Positions 1-5,902 of a DNA stretch of 5,936 nt are shown piece by piece (the stretch's first letter is position 1; each line of letters begins with the position of its first letter). The notes beneath the pieces were generated by a model. That model had not been told where the DNA came from, searched no databases, and was given only the letters and a program-made list of their open reading frames with translations. This DNA is from Deltaproteobacteria bacterium (GTDB lineage Bacteria; Desulfobacterota; DSM-4660; Desulfatiglandales; Desulfatiglandaceae). The stretch spans positions 1 through 5,936 of the forward strand of contig JAFDAP010000123.1 in assembly GCA_019313765.1 (NCBI GenBank), written 5' to 3'. The translations under genes were made by a program, and so were the position numbers.

Positions 1-827
1 GTACTGCACCGGTTCGTTGTCATGAAATGGTCCCCGTCCCAGTCGTTGTAGCCCATTTCCTCGCCGCTGCTGAGAGCCAATTGCAGGCCCTTGACGGTAA
101 TAGGATTTTTTATGCCCATATCTTTAGCCCTTTCCACGGTGGTCACGACTGCGCAGGCCGACCCGTCGCTCACGCCACAGCAGTCAAAAAGGCCAAGCGG
201 ATGGGCGATGATGGGGGCCGCCAGCACCTGATCAATGGTCACGGCCTTTCTCAAATGGGCCTTGGGATTGAGCACACCGTTAGCATGACTCTTGACCGAG
301 ACCTGGGCCATGGCCCGCTTGAGATCCTGGTCCTGGACACTGTGCTTGGCGGTATAGGCCGAGGCTAATTGGGCAAAGGCGCCCGGCGCGGTAATATTGG
401 GACTGCACAACCAGTTTAACGATCCAACGTTGGATCCCACCATGCTGGGCAGACCGCCAAAGCCCGTATCCTTCAGCTTCTCCACACCCAAGGCCAGGCA
501 GGTGTCATAGGCCCCGGAGGCCACTGCATAGACCGCGCCTCGAAACGCCTCGGTACCGCTTGCGCAGAAGTTTTCCGTCCTCGTGACCGGAATAAACGGG
601 AGCCTAAGGGTCATGGACAACGACAGGGCGCTCTTCCCCACGTTGATCTCATCATAGCAGGTCCCCAGCCAGGCCGCCTGGATTTCGCTCCTGTCAATCC
701 CGGCATCGTCTAAGCACTCGGTAAACGCCTCCACCATGAGTTCCTCGCCGCCCATGTCCCACCTTTCCCCAAACTTGGTGCAACCCATCCCGATAATCGC
801 TACCTTATCTTTGATTCCTGTGGCCAT
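1..827 (-). CDS. SCP-x/lipid-transfer-type thiolase (acetyl-CoA acetyltransferase family), C-terminus cut by window edge
   Basis: The frame is open from the ATG at 827 to position 1 (275 codons plus two bases), so the C-terminal part of a normally ~390-residue enzyme is missing. Thiolases cleave 3-oxoacyl-CoA with CoA, or catalyse the reverse Claisen condensation. The start VAIIGMGCTKFGER (residues 9-22) is typical of the SCP-x/non-specific lipid-transfer thiolase subfamily. ENFCASGTEA (85-94) carries the nucleophile Cys88, and HPLGLFDCCGVSDGSA (209-224) matches the subfamily motif ending DCCxVSDGxA. The C-terminal catalytic His and second Cys lie outside the window, so full activity cannot be confirmed. 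The start is fixed by AGGAGG five bases upstream. The gene lies 34 bases after the 911-aa fusion, in the same operon. Thiolases of this subfamily often work with a DUF35 protein, and a DUF35 domain is present in the preceding gene. The family is clear; the substrate is unknown. Confidence 0.93.
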   Translation of the reverse strand, partial: MATGIKDKVAIIGMGCTKFGERWDMGGEELMVEAFTECLDDAGIDRSEIQAAWLGTCYDEINVGKSALSLSMTLRLPFIPVTRTENFCASGTEAFRGAVYAVASGAYDTCLALGVEKLKDTGFGGLPSMVGSNVGSLNWLCSPNITAPGAFAQLASAYTAKHSVQDQDLKRAMAQVSVKSHANGVLNPKAHLRKAVTIDQVLAAPIIAHPLGLFDCCGVSDGSACAVVTTVERAKDMGIKNPITVKGLQLALSSGEEMGYNDWDGDHFMTTNRCS

Positions 828-832
828 AGCAT

Positions 833-838
833 CCTCCT
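833..838 (-). promoter_or_regulatory. Shine-Dalgarno of the thiolase gene
   Basis: On the minus strand the sequence reads TGAGGAGGATGCT and then ATG at 827. AGGAGG stands five bases before the start. It lies directly after the right-hand end of the intergenic inverted repeat. Confidence 0.85.
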
Positions 839-839
839 C

Positions 840-868
840 ATTTTAAAATCGCTAAGCGATTTTAAAAT
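840..868 (-). repeat. Intergenic perfect inverted repeat (hairpin) overlapping the stop codon of the 911-aa gene
   Basis: Two 13-base arms (840-852 and 856-868) pair perfectly around a 3-base loop. The minus-strand core is AAAATCGCTTAGCGATTTT. The stop codon TAA (864-862) sits inside the upstream arm, and the thiolase Shine-Dalgarno follows at once. A related hairpin sits at the same relative place after the 709-aa gene, with one compensatory base-pair change. It is probably not a terminator: there is no long U tract, the stem is mostly AT, and a co-directional gene begins 13 bases later. Roles in mRNA processing, stability or translation of the next gene are possible but unproven. Confidence 0.8.
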
Positions 869-3597
869 TTAAAAAGCTTCTCAATAAGCTGCGATTTCAT
901 CAAATCCCCTTCGATCTTCAGCTTGCCTGACGTGAACGCCGACATGGCATTCAATTCACCCGTAATCAGCTTTACAAAATCATCATCCGCCATCTTGATG
1001 GTAGTGGTAGGGCTCCCTGTCGATCCTTCGGCCACTTCACAGGTCCCGTCCTTTACCGTGACATACCAGGACCCGCCGTCCCCGCCTGAAATATCAAACT
1101 GGAACACCACGTCCACACCAGAGGCCTTATCAGACTGGAATGCATCCGGAAGGCGTTCAAAGATATCCTTGACCGTCAGTTTAGCAGGAGGCCCGGCCTC
1201 TTCCTCTTTCTTTTTCGGGCTGAAGGCATCCAGCATGGGGCCGAAGGCGGCCGTGGTGTTTGGGAACTCCTGCGCGCCTGAGAAATCATTGATGGCATCC
1301 CAGTTCCTGTGTATATCCTCCAATGTGGGTGGTTTTGTGCCGTCGCCGATAACCGTTCCGGGTCCCGTGGCAATGCCCACCCGGTTAAAATAGCCCATGC
1401 CCGCATTGAAGTTCATGCCGTTCTCTTCGCACTTCTCCGAGCAGAGGTAGAGGACTAAGGGCGCAACAAATTCCGGTGTCAGCTTCTCAAAGAGATCGGG
1501 CGGCAGCACATCCTCTGTAAGCCTGGTCCCTGCAATGGGCGCAACCGTGTTCACCCTGATATTGTGCTTTTCCCCTTCTAACTTCAAAGTATTCATGAAT
1601 CCCACTAATCCCATCTTGGCGGCAGAGTAATTGGTCTGGCCGAAGTTGCCGTAAAGACCGGCAGCAGAGGTGGTCAGGACAATACGGCCGTAGCCGTTTT
1701 CTCGCATTTTGATAAATGCGGGCCGGGTCACGTTATAGGCCCCTTTGAGGTGCACGTCCATGATGGCGTCCCAGTTTTCAGGCTCCATCTTGATTAGGGT
1801 TTTGTCCCTGAGAATGCCGGCATTGTTGATGACCATGTCCACCCTGCCGAATGCCTTGACGGCCGAATCAACGATTGCCTTGCCCCCCTCCGGTGTGGCA
1901 ACGGAGTCGTAGTTGGCCACGGCCTCACCGCCCGCGGCCTTTATCTCATCCACCACCTGATCGGCAGGGCTTTTTGACCCCTCACCTGTACCGTCCCGGA
2001 CGCCGCCTAAGTCATTGACCACGATCTTAGCGCCCCTTTTTGCCAGTTCCAGGGCGTACGTGCGGCCCAATCCGGCCCCGGCCCCCGTAACAACGGCCAC
2101 CCGGTCGTCAAAACGGATATCCGCCGTTTCTTTCTTTTCAGGGGCTGTCCCGGGTACAGGAACGGCCTTCCAGAAGTATCCGGTAAACCCACTTTCCTTG
2201 TCAGTATATCGCCATCGAAAGGCCATGGTCACGGCCTGGCCCACACGGACGTCATTCAGTTCGCAATCCGTGAAATCGGCCATAAACCGGCCGCCACCCT
2301 CGAATTGGATCATACCGTAAATGGCAGGGGGGTCCACGGATATGGAGAGCAGGTCTCCGGTAAAACTCTTGACAGATGCAGTCACTTCTGAGAACTCGTA
2401 ATCATCCTGGCATTTTAATGCCTTGCAATCAGGGTTCACGCAGATATCCATCTTCGGGAACTGGGGTGTGCCGCATTCCCTGCATTTCCCGCCCATCAGG
2501 CCCAGGATCATTTTTCGCTTTCGCCAGAGAACAGTCATGGCCGTCTGGGTAGGGGCCTCGGCCCGGATACCCATCTCCACCTGGACCAGGTCCCTGAATT
2601 TGAGGTATTTGGGATAATTGTCTGTTGTCTTTTTGTTATCCAGGGAACCCCTTATGCCGCGTCGAGGCGAAAGCCTTGTGATATTTTCAGTAACCTTGAA
2701 GTAGAGCGCATCACAGCCCTGCCCGAAACCGGCTAATAAGATGCGGTCCCCGGGTTTGGCCTGCTCCAGGGCACGCACAAGCATGACAAAAGGATGGGCA
2801 GCGCCCGTCTCCCCGCAGACCTCGTGCATGTTATCGACCACCTTTTCAGGGACAGCGCCAAGGTTTTTGGCTATTTTCCTGTGCTCGGCCTTGAAAAAGC
2901 AGGGGAAGACAAAGGTGTCCACGTCATCCATGGAAATGGAGAGCTTGTTGAAAAGGCCGTTTACCGCCTCCGGTATGATTTTGGAATAGCCTTCGTCCCG
3001 GACCCAGCGTTCCTCCCACATGTAATCATAGTTCTTCCCGGCCCCCCGGAAATGGTCCACAAAGTCATAAGAGACCGAATAACTCCCCTTGTATTCCGCG
3101 ATCACATCCGTATCCCCCACAAGCAGGGATGCGGCCCCGTCCCCGAACCACATCTCGTAGAAATAGGCGGCCTTGGCCTCCCTTTTGTCCGAGGCAGTGA
3201 CTAAGATATTCTTTTTTTCCCCGCCTTTGGCAGCATCAAAGGCCGTTATCAGGGCGCTGGTTCCTGACCTCAAAGAGTTGGTAAAATCCTCGGCAAGGAT
3301 ATCATCCCTTAGGTTCAGGGCGGTTTTTACAATACCCGAGCAGGAACGGTCGGCGAACGGAAGTGTTGTAGAGCAGAGATAATGGGCGTCTATAGCGGAT
3401 TTATCCATTCCCTTTATACAATCCCGGGACGCCTCTACCGCCATAGTCATAGTGTCTTCATCCCAGTTGCAAAAGGAACGCTCCCCCTGCGCCACCATAA
3501 TGATGGCAGGGGCAAACCAGCCCATGTTCTGAAAAATGCTCATGCGGTCGAGCCTGAGCCTGGGAATATAACCGCCGTAAGATGTTATGCCTATCAT
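862..3597 (-). CDS. Four-domain fusion: HMG-CoA-synthase-like domain, DUF35 (Zn ribbon/OB fold), short-chain dehydrogenase, SCP2
   Basis: This is a cytosolic protein of 911 residues with no signal peptide or membrane segment. Residues 1-~310 have a thiolase-fold HMG-CoA-synthase-like domain (ITSYGGYIPRLRL near the start, FGDGAASLLVGD at 151-162, GFGQGCDALYF at 290-300). By hand alignment to bacterial HMG-CoA synthase the catalytic Glu, Cys and His fall on Thr77, Leu109 and Pro232, so classical chemistry is doubtful. A DUF35 region follows: zinc ribbon C372-x2-C375-x10-C386-x4-C391, then an OB fold to about 478. The SDR (about 495-755) has TGAGAGLGR (504-512), Asp529 favouring NAD, NNAG (591-594) and catalytic Ser644/Tyr657/Lys661. 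It resembles the dehydrogenase of peroxisomal multifunctional enzyme 2. A charged linker (about 793-803) leads to SCP2 (about 806-909). The start is supported by AGGAGG seven bases upstream. The SDR-SCP2 half duplicates that of the upstream gene. Domain calls are firm; the overall reaction is unknown, with an aldolase/condensing role plus 3-hydroxyacyl-CoA oxidation the likeliest guess. Confidence 0.93.
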   Translation of the reverse strand: MIGITSYGGYIPRLRLDRMSIFQNMGWFAPAIIMVAQGERSFCNWDEDTMTMAVEASRDCIKGMDKSAIDAHYLCSTTLPFADRSCSGIVKTALNLRDDILAEDFTNSLRSGTSALITAFDAAKGGEKKNILVTASDKREAKAAYFYEMWFGDGAASLLVGDTDVIAEYKGSYSVSYDFVDHFRGAGKNYDYMWEERWVRDEGYSKIIPEAVNGLFNKLSISMDDVDTFVFPCFFKAEHRKIAKNLGAVPEKVVDNMHEVCGETGAAHPFVMLVRALEQAKPGDRILLAGFGQGCDALYFKVTENITRLSPRRGIRGSLDNKKTTDNYPKYLKFRDLVQVEMGIRAEAPTQTAMTVLWRKRKMILGLMGGKCRECGTPQFPKMDICVNPDCKALKCQDDYEFSEVTASVKSFTGDLLSISVDPPAIYGMIQFEGGGRFMADFTDCELNDVRVGQAVTMAFRWRYTDKESGFTGYFWKAVPVPGTAPEKKETADIRFDDRVAVVTGAGAGLGRTYALELAKRGAKIVVNDLGGVRDGTGEGSKSPADQVVDEIKAAGGEAVANYDSVATPEGGKAIVDSAVKAFGRVDMVINNAGILRDKTLIKMEPENWDAIMDVHLKGAYNVTRPAFIKMRENGYGRIVLTTSAAGLYGNFGQTNYSAAKMGLVGFMNTLKLEGEKHNIRVNTVAPIAGTRLTEDVLPPDLFEKLTPEFVAPLVLYLCSEKCEENGMNFNAGMGYFNRVGIATGPGTVIGDGTKPPTLEDIHRNWDAINDFSGAQEFPNTTAAFGPMLDAFSPKKKEEEAGPPAKLTVKDIFERLPDAFQSDKASGVDVVFQFDISGGDGGSWYVTVKDGTCEVAEGSTGSPTTTIKMADDDFVKLITGELNAMSAFTSGKLKIEGDLMKSQLIEKLFKF

Positions 3598-3604
3598 GGA
3601 TAGT

Positions 3605-3610
3605 CCTCCT
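3605..3610 (-). promoter_or_regulatory. Shine-Dalgarno of the 911-aa fusion gene
   Basis: On the minus strand AGGAGG is followed by seven bases (ACTATCC) and then ATG at 3597. This supports the chosen start. Confidence 0.85.
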
Positions 3611-3613
3611 TAA

Positions 3614-3636
3614 ATAAAATTGCGAAGCAATTTTAT
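3614..3636 (-). repeat. Intergenic perfect inverted repeat (hairpin) overlapping the stop codon of the 709-aa gene
   Basis: Ten-base arms (3614-3623 and 3627-3636) pair perfectly around a 3-base loop. The minus-strand core is AAAATTGCTTCGCAATTTT. The stop codon TAA (3635-3633) forms the start of the upstream arm, and the next Shine-Dalgarno begins within a few bases. Compared with the hairpin at 840-868, one T-A pair is replaced by C-G on both arms, which keeps the stem intact. A short AT-rich stem without a proper U run argues against a terminator. Confidence 0.8.
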
Positions 3637-5762
3637 AAGCTGAAAAGCTTCTCAATTAGCTGCGACTTCATCAAGTCCCCTTCAACCTTGAGTTTGCCTG
3701 ACGTGAAGGCAGACATGGCGTTCAGCTCACCGATAATCAGCTTTACAAAATCATCATCAGCCATCTTGATGGTAGTAGTAGGGCTCCCTGCCGATCCTTC
3801 GGCCACCTCACAGGTCCCGTCTTTCACCGTGACATACCAGGACCCGCCGTCCCCGCCTGAAATATCGAACTGGAACACCACATCCACACCCGCTGCCTTG
3901 TCGGCCTGAAATGCATTCGGAAGGCGTTCAAAGATATCCTTGACCGTCAGTTTCGCAGAAGGCCCGGCATTTTCCTCTTTCTTTTTCGGGCTGAATGCGT
4001 CCAGCATCGGACCAAAGGCGGCAGTGGCATTGGGAAACTCCTCTGCGTCCTCCAGAGATTTTATACCGTCCATGTTAGCGGCCACGGCCTCAGGTGTCGG
4101 GACTTCCTTTCCGTCTCCAATAACTGCGCCCGGCCCGGTCAAAAATGCAACGCGGTTGAAATAGCCCATGCCCGCATTATATATGGCGCCGTTTACCGGG
4201 CATTGCTCTGAGCAGAGATAAAGCACTAAGGGCGCAACAAATTCCGGCGTGAGTTTCTCAAAAAGGTCGGGCGGCAGCACATCCTCTGTAAGCCGGGTCC
4301 CGGCAACGGGCGCAACCGTGTTCACCCTGATATTGTGCTTTTCCCCTTCCAACTTCAGGGTATTCATGAATCCCACTAATCCCATCTTTGCGGCCGAGTA
4401 ATTGGTCTGGCCGAAGTTTCCGTAAAGCCCTGCAGCAGACGAGGTCAGGACAATACGGCCATAACCGTTTTCCCGCATCTTGATAAAGGCGGGCCGGGTC
4501 ACGTTGTAGGCCCCTTTGAGGTGCACGTCCATGATGGCATCCCAGTTTTCAGGCTCCATCTTGGCTATTGTTTTGTCCCTGAGAATGCCGGCATTGTTGA
4601 TGACCATGTCCACCCTGCCGAATGCTTTGACGGCCGAATCCACGATTGCCCGGCCCCCTTCGGGTGTGGCAACGGAGTCGTAATTAGCCAGGGCCTCGCC
4701 GCCTTCGGCCTTTATTTCATCCACCACCTGATCGGCAGGGCTCTTTGACCCCTCACCTGCCCCGTCCCGGGCACCGCCTAAGTCATTGACCACGACCTTA
4801 GCGCCCCTTTTTGCCAGTTCCATAGCATACGTACGACCCAATCCTGCTCCTGCCCCGGTGACAATAGCCACCCGGTCATCGAACCTTATGCCGCCTGATT
4901 TGCCGCGTCTTTCCATGGCCTCTTTACTCATCCATTCCACAATGCCCTGGTCGATCACCAGATCTCCGTTTTCAGTGTTGATTGTGCGGAACAGGGCCCT
5001 GCCCTCTTCCATCTTCCAGATCTGTGTGGTCATGGGAACGCCCGGATATATGGTACGGGAAAATCGCACGCGGAAACGGGTCATGCGCTCCGGCTCGCCG
5101 GGAAAGAGGTGCTTGATCACCGCACGGCACGCAAAGCCGTGGGTGCACAGCCCGTGCATTATCGGTTTTTCAAAACCGCTTGCCTTGGCAAAATCCGGAT
5201 CCACATGAAGCTGTAATATGTCACCTGAAAGCCGGTACAGGAGCGGCTGGTCGGAAGCCGGTGTGCTCTGTTCCTCAAAATCAGGGGCCCGGTCAGGGAA
5301 TTCCACGGTCTCTGTAGGGCCGGGTTCGCCCCCGAACCCGCCGTCCTTGCGGCAGAAGAGGGTAAAGATGCTGGTGAAAAGCTTCTGGCCCATTGAGTGA
5401 AAGGTTTCGGCCTCGGCCACCACAAGGGCCCCCTTGTCCGGGCCCTTATCGTACATATTGGTGATAACCCCTTCGGTGGTAAAGGTCCCTTCAATGGGTA
5501 TGGGGCTGTGAAAGATGATATCCTGCTCCCCGTGGAGAATTCCGGAGAGATCCGCATTGGAACTCATTCCCACCTCTGCCAGAAATTCAAAAACACTGGC
5601 AATGGAAAAGCTTGGAATCACCTTTAGCTGATGTTCGTAGCAGTACTCCAACTCGTCAAAGCCTGCGCCAACCCCGAGGGCATAGAGCACCAGGTCCTTC
5701 CACGTGTAATCCTTTGTCACAGGGCCGATCTTCTTGCCGATGGCATCTAAATTGAGGGCCAT
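3633..5762 (-). CDS. Three-domain fusion: 2-enoyl-CoA hydratase 2 (MaoC), (3R)-hydroxyacyl-CoA dehydrogenase-type SDR, SCP2
   Basis: This 709-residue cytosolic protein is built from the same parts as peroxisomal multifunctional enzyme 2 but in the order hydratase-SDR-SCP2, whereas MFE-2 is SDR-hydratase-SCP2. Residues 1-~285 form a double hot-dog hydratase 2. The second hot dog holds YRLSGDILQLHVDP (176-189) with the catalytic pair Asp181/His186, and MHGLCTHGF (202-210). The family usually reads SGDxNPLH, so the Asn is replaced by Leu183. The SDR (about 293-550) has TGAGAGLGR (302-310), Asp327 favouring NAD, NNAG (389-392) and Ser442/Tyr455/Lys459. A lysine/glutamate-rich linker (about 591-598) precedes SCP2 (about 604-707), a lipid or acyl-CoA binding fold. 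Expected chemistry is trans-2-enoyl-CoA to (3R)-hydroxyacyl-CoA to 3-oxoacyl-CoA, feeding the thiolase two genes downstream. It is the first gene of the operon visible here. The start is set by AAGGAGGTGAT upstream. Substrate unknown. Confidence 0.94.
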   Translation of the reverse strand: MALNLDAIGKKIGPVTKDYTWKDLVLYALGVGAGFDELEYCYEHQLKVIPSFSIASVFEFLAEVGMSSNADLSGILHGEQDIIFHSPIPIEGTFTTEGVITNMYDKGPDKGALVVAEAETFHSMGQKLFTSIFTLFCRKDGGFGGEPGPTETVEFPDRAPDFEEQSTPASDQPLLYRLSGDILQLHVDPDFAKASGFEKPIMHGLCTHGFACRAVIKHLFPGEPERMTRFRVRFSRTIYPGVPMTTQIWKMEEGRALFRTINTENGDLVIDQGIVEWMSKEAMERRGKSGGIRFDDRVAIVTGAGAGLGRTYAMELAKRGAKVVVNDLGGARDGAGEGSKSPADQVVDEIKAEGGEALANYDSVATPEGGRAIVDSAVKAFGRVDMVINNAGILRDKTIAKMEPENWDAIMDVHLKGAYNVTRPAFIKMRENGYGRIVLTSSAAGLYGNFGQTNYSAAKMGLVGFMNTLKLEGEKHNIRVNTVAPVAGTRLTEDVLPPDLFEKLTPEFVAPLVLYLCSEQCPVNGAIYNAGMGYFNRVAFLTGPGAVIGDGKEVPTPEAVAANMDGIKSLEDAEEFPNATAAFGPMLDAFSPKKKEENAGPSAKLTVKDIFERLPNAFQADKAAGVDVVFQFDISGGDGGSWYVTVKDGTCEVAEGSAGSPTTTIKMADDDFVKLIIGELNAMSAFTSGKLKVEGDLMKSQLIEKLFSL

Positions 5763-5768
5763 CTCATC

Positions 5769-5776
5769 ACCTCCTT
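5769..5776 (-). promoter_or_regulatory. Very strong Shine-Dalgarno of the 709-aa fusion gene
   Basis: The minus strand reads AAGGAGGTGATGAG and then ATG at 5762. AAGGAGGTGAT matches the complement of the 16S rRNA 3' end over about 11 bases, with AGGAGG seven bases from the start codon. This suggests high translation initiation. Confidence 0.88.
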
Positions 5777-5781
5777 ATAGA

Positions 5782-5803
5782 AATTAGGGGCTACGCCCCA
5801 ATT
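5782..5803 (-). repeat. GC hairpin just upstream of the first gene's ribosome site
   Basis: GGGGC (5787-5791) pairs with GCCCC (5795-5799) around a 3-base loop. AATT (5782-5785) pairs with AATT (5800-5803) if A5786 bulges out. It has the same plan as the two intergenic hairpins (3-base loop, just upstream of a Shine-Dalgarno) but a different stem sequence. It could be a leader structure or a remnant of a dispersed repeat. Confidence 0.55.
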
Positions 5804-5837
5804 GGAATATTGGAATACTGGAATGATGGAATATTGG
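5803..5837. repeat. Short tandem repeat, 8-nt unit TGGAATAT, about 4.4 copies
   Basis: Units are TGGAATAT (5803-5810), TGGAATAC (5811-5818), TGGAATGA (5819-5826), TGGAATAT (5827-5834) and a partial TGG (5835-5837). It lies in the leader of the operon and codes for nothing supported. Repeats of this look are, from memory, frequent between genes in Desulfobacterales-like genomes. Confidence 0.8.
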
Positions 5838-5882
5838 GTTTCTATTCCACCTCATTCTCATTGAAAAACATCTTTTTTTGTC

Positions 5883-5902
5883 ATTCCGGCGAAAGCCGGA
5901 AT
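5883..5902. repeat. REP-like inverted repeat with GAAA loop
   Basis: ATTCCGGC (5883-5890) pairs perfectly with GCCGGAAT (5895-5902) around GAAA. The wider string TCATTCCGGCGAAAGCCGGA resembles a dispersed palindromic repeat common in many proteobacterial genomes (CATTCCxGCGAAAGCxGGAAT type). The T tract at 5872-5878 lies before the stem on the plus strand, and no U run follows the stem on either strand, so it does not look like an intrinsic terminator. Confidence 0.7.

Larger units (their letters stand above)
833..2121 (-). repeat. Copy 2 of duplicated SDR-SCP2 module with its 3' hairpin and next-gene Shine-Dalgarno
   Basis: Residues 493-911 of the 911-aa protein align without gaps to residues 291-709 of the 709-aa protein. 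About 50 of 419 positions differ by my hand count. Similarity begins at IRFDDRV on the 5' side. On the 3' side it runs through the stop codon and the inverted repeat to AGGAGGA before the following gene. The N-terminal domains upstream are unrelated, so the unit behaves as a duplicated cassette. Confidence 0.85.
3605..4892 (-). repeat. Copy 1 of duplicated SDR-SCP2 module with its 3' hairpin and next-gene Shine-Dalgarno
   Basis: This is the partner of the segment at 833-2121. It codes for residues 291-709 of the 709-aa protein and includes the hairpin and AGGAGGA before the next gene. Differences between the copies concentrate in residues 519-580 of this protein (about 27 of 62). The rest of the module is about 94% identical at protein level by hand count. 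Confidence 0.85.

Noticed and set aside
27..368. Plus-strand open frame of 113 codons
   Set aside because: It lies fully antisense to the thiolase, whose minus-strand frame has clear family motifs. The translated product has no recognisable domain.
421..436. Perfect 16-bp palindrome GATCCAACGTTGGATC
   Set aside because: It is inside the thiolase gene and codes for a Gly-Ser-Asn-Val-Gly-Ser stretch. The two Gly-Ser codon pairs account for most of the symmetry, so an operator is not supported.
923..1393. Plus-strand open frame of 156 codons, with look-alikes at 3688-3909 and 3940-4164
   Set aside because: These are antisense shadows of the duplicated SDR-SCP2 coding sequence. They resemble each other only because the sense strand is duplicated.
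2794..3204. Plus-strand open frame of 136 codons
   Set aside because: It is antisense to the HMGCS-like domain, with no plausible domain and no good ribosome site seen.
862..3597. True HMG-CoA synthase of a mevalonate pathway
   Set aside because: The expected Cys, His and Glu positions are not conserved by hand alignment, and the fusion to SDR-SCP2 does not fit a mevalonate enzyme.
4786..5208. Plus-strand open frame of 140 codons
   Set aside because: It is antisense to the hydratase-SDR junction of the 709-aa protein. A low-complexity shadow in GC-rich coding DNA explains it.
5856..5884. Sigma-70 promoter for the operon
   Set aside because: ATGACA is a fair -35, but the hexamers 16-18 bases downstream match TATAAT poorly.
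5883..5902. Intrinsic terminator
   Set aside because: The hairpin is strong, but the T run is on the wrong side for plus-strand transcripts and becomes an A run for minus-strand ones.
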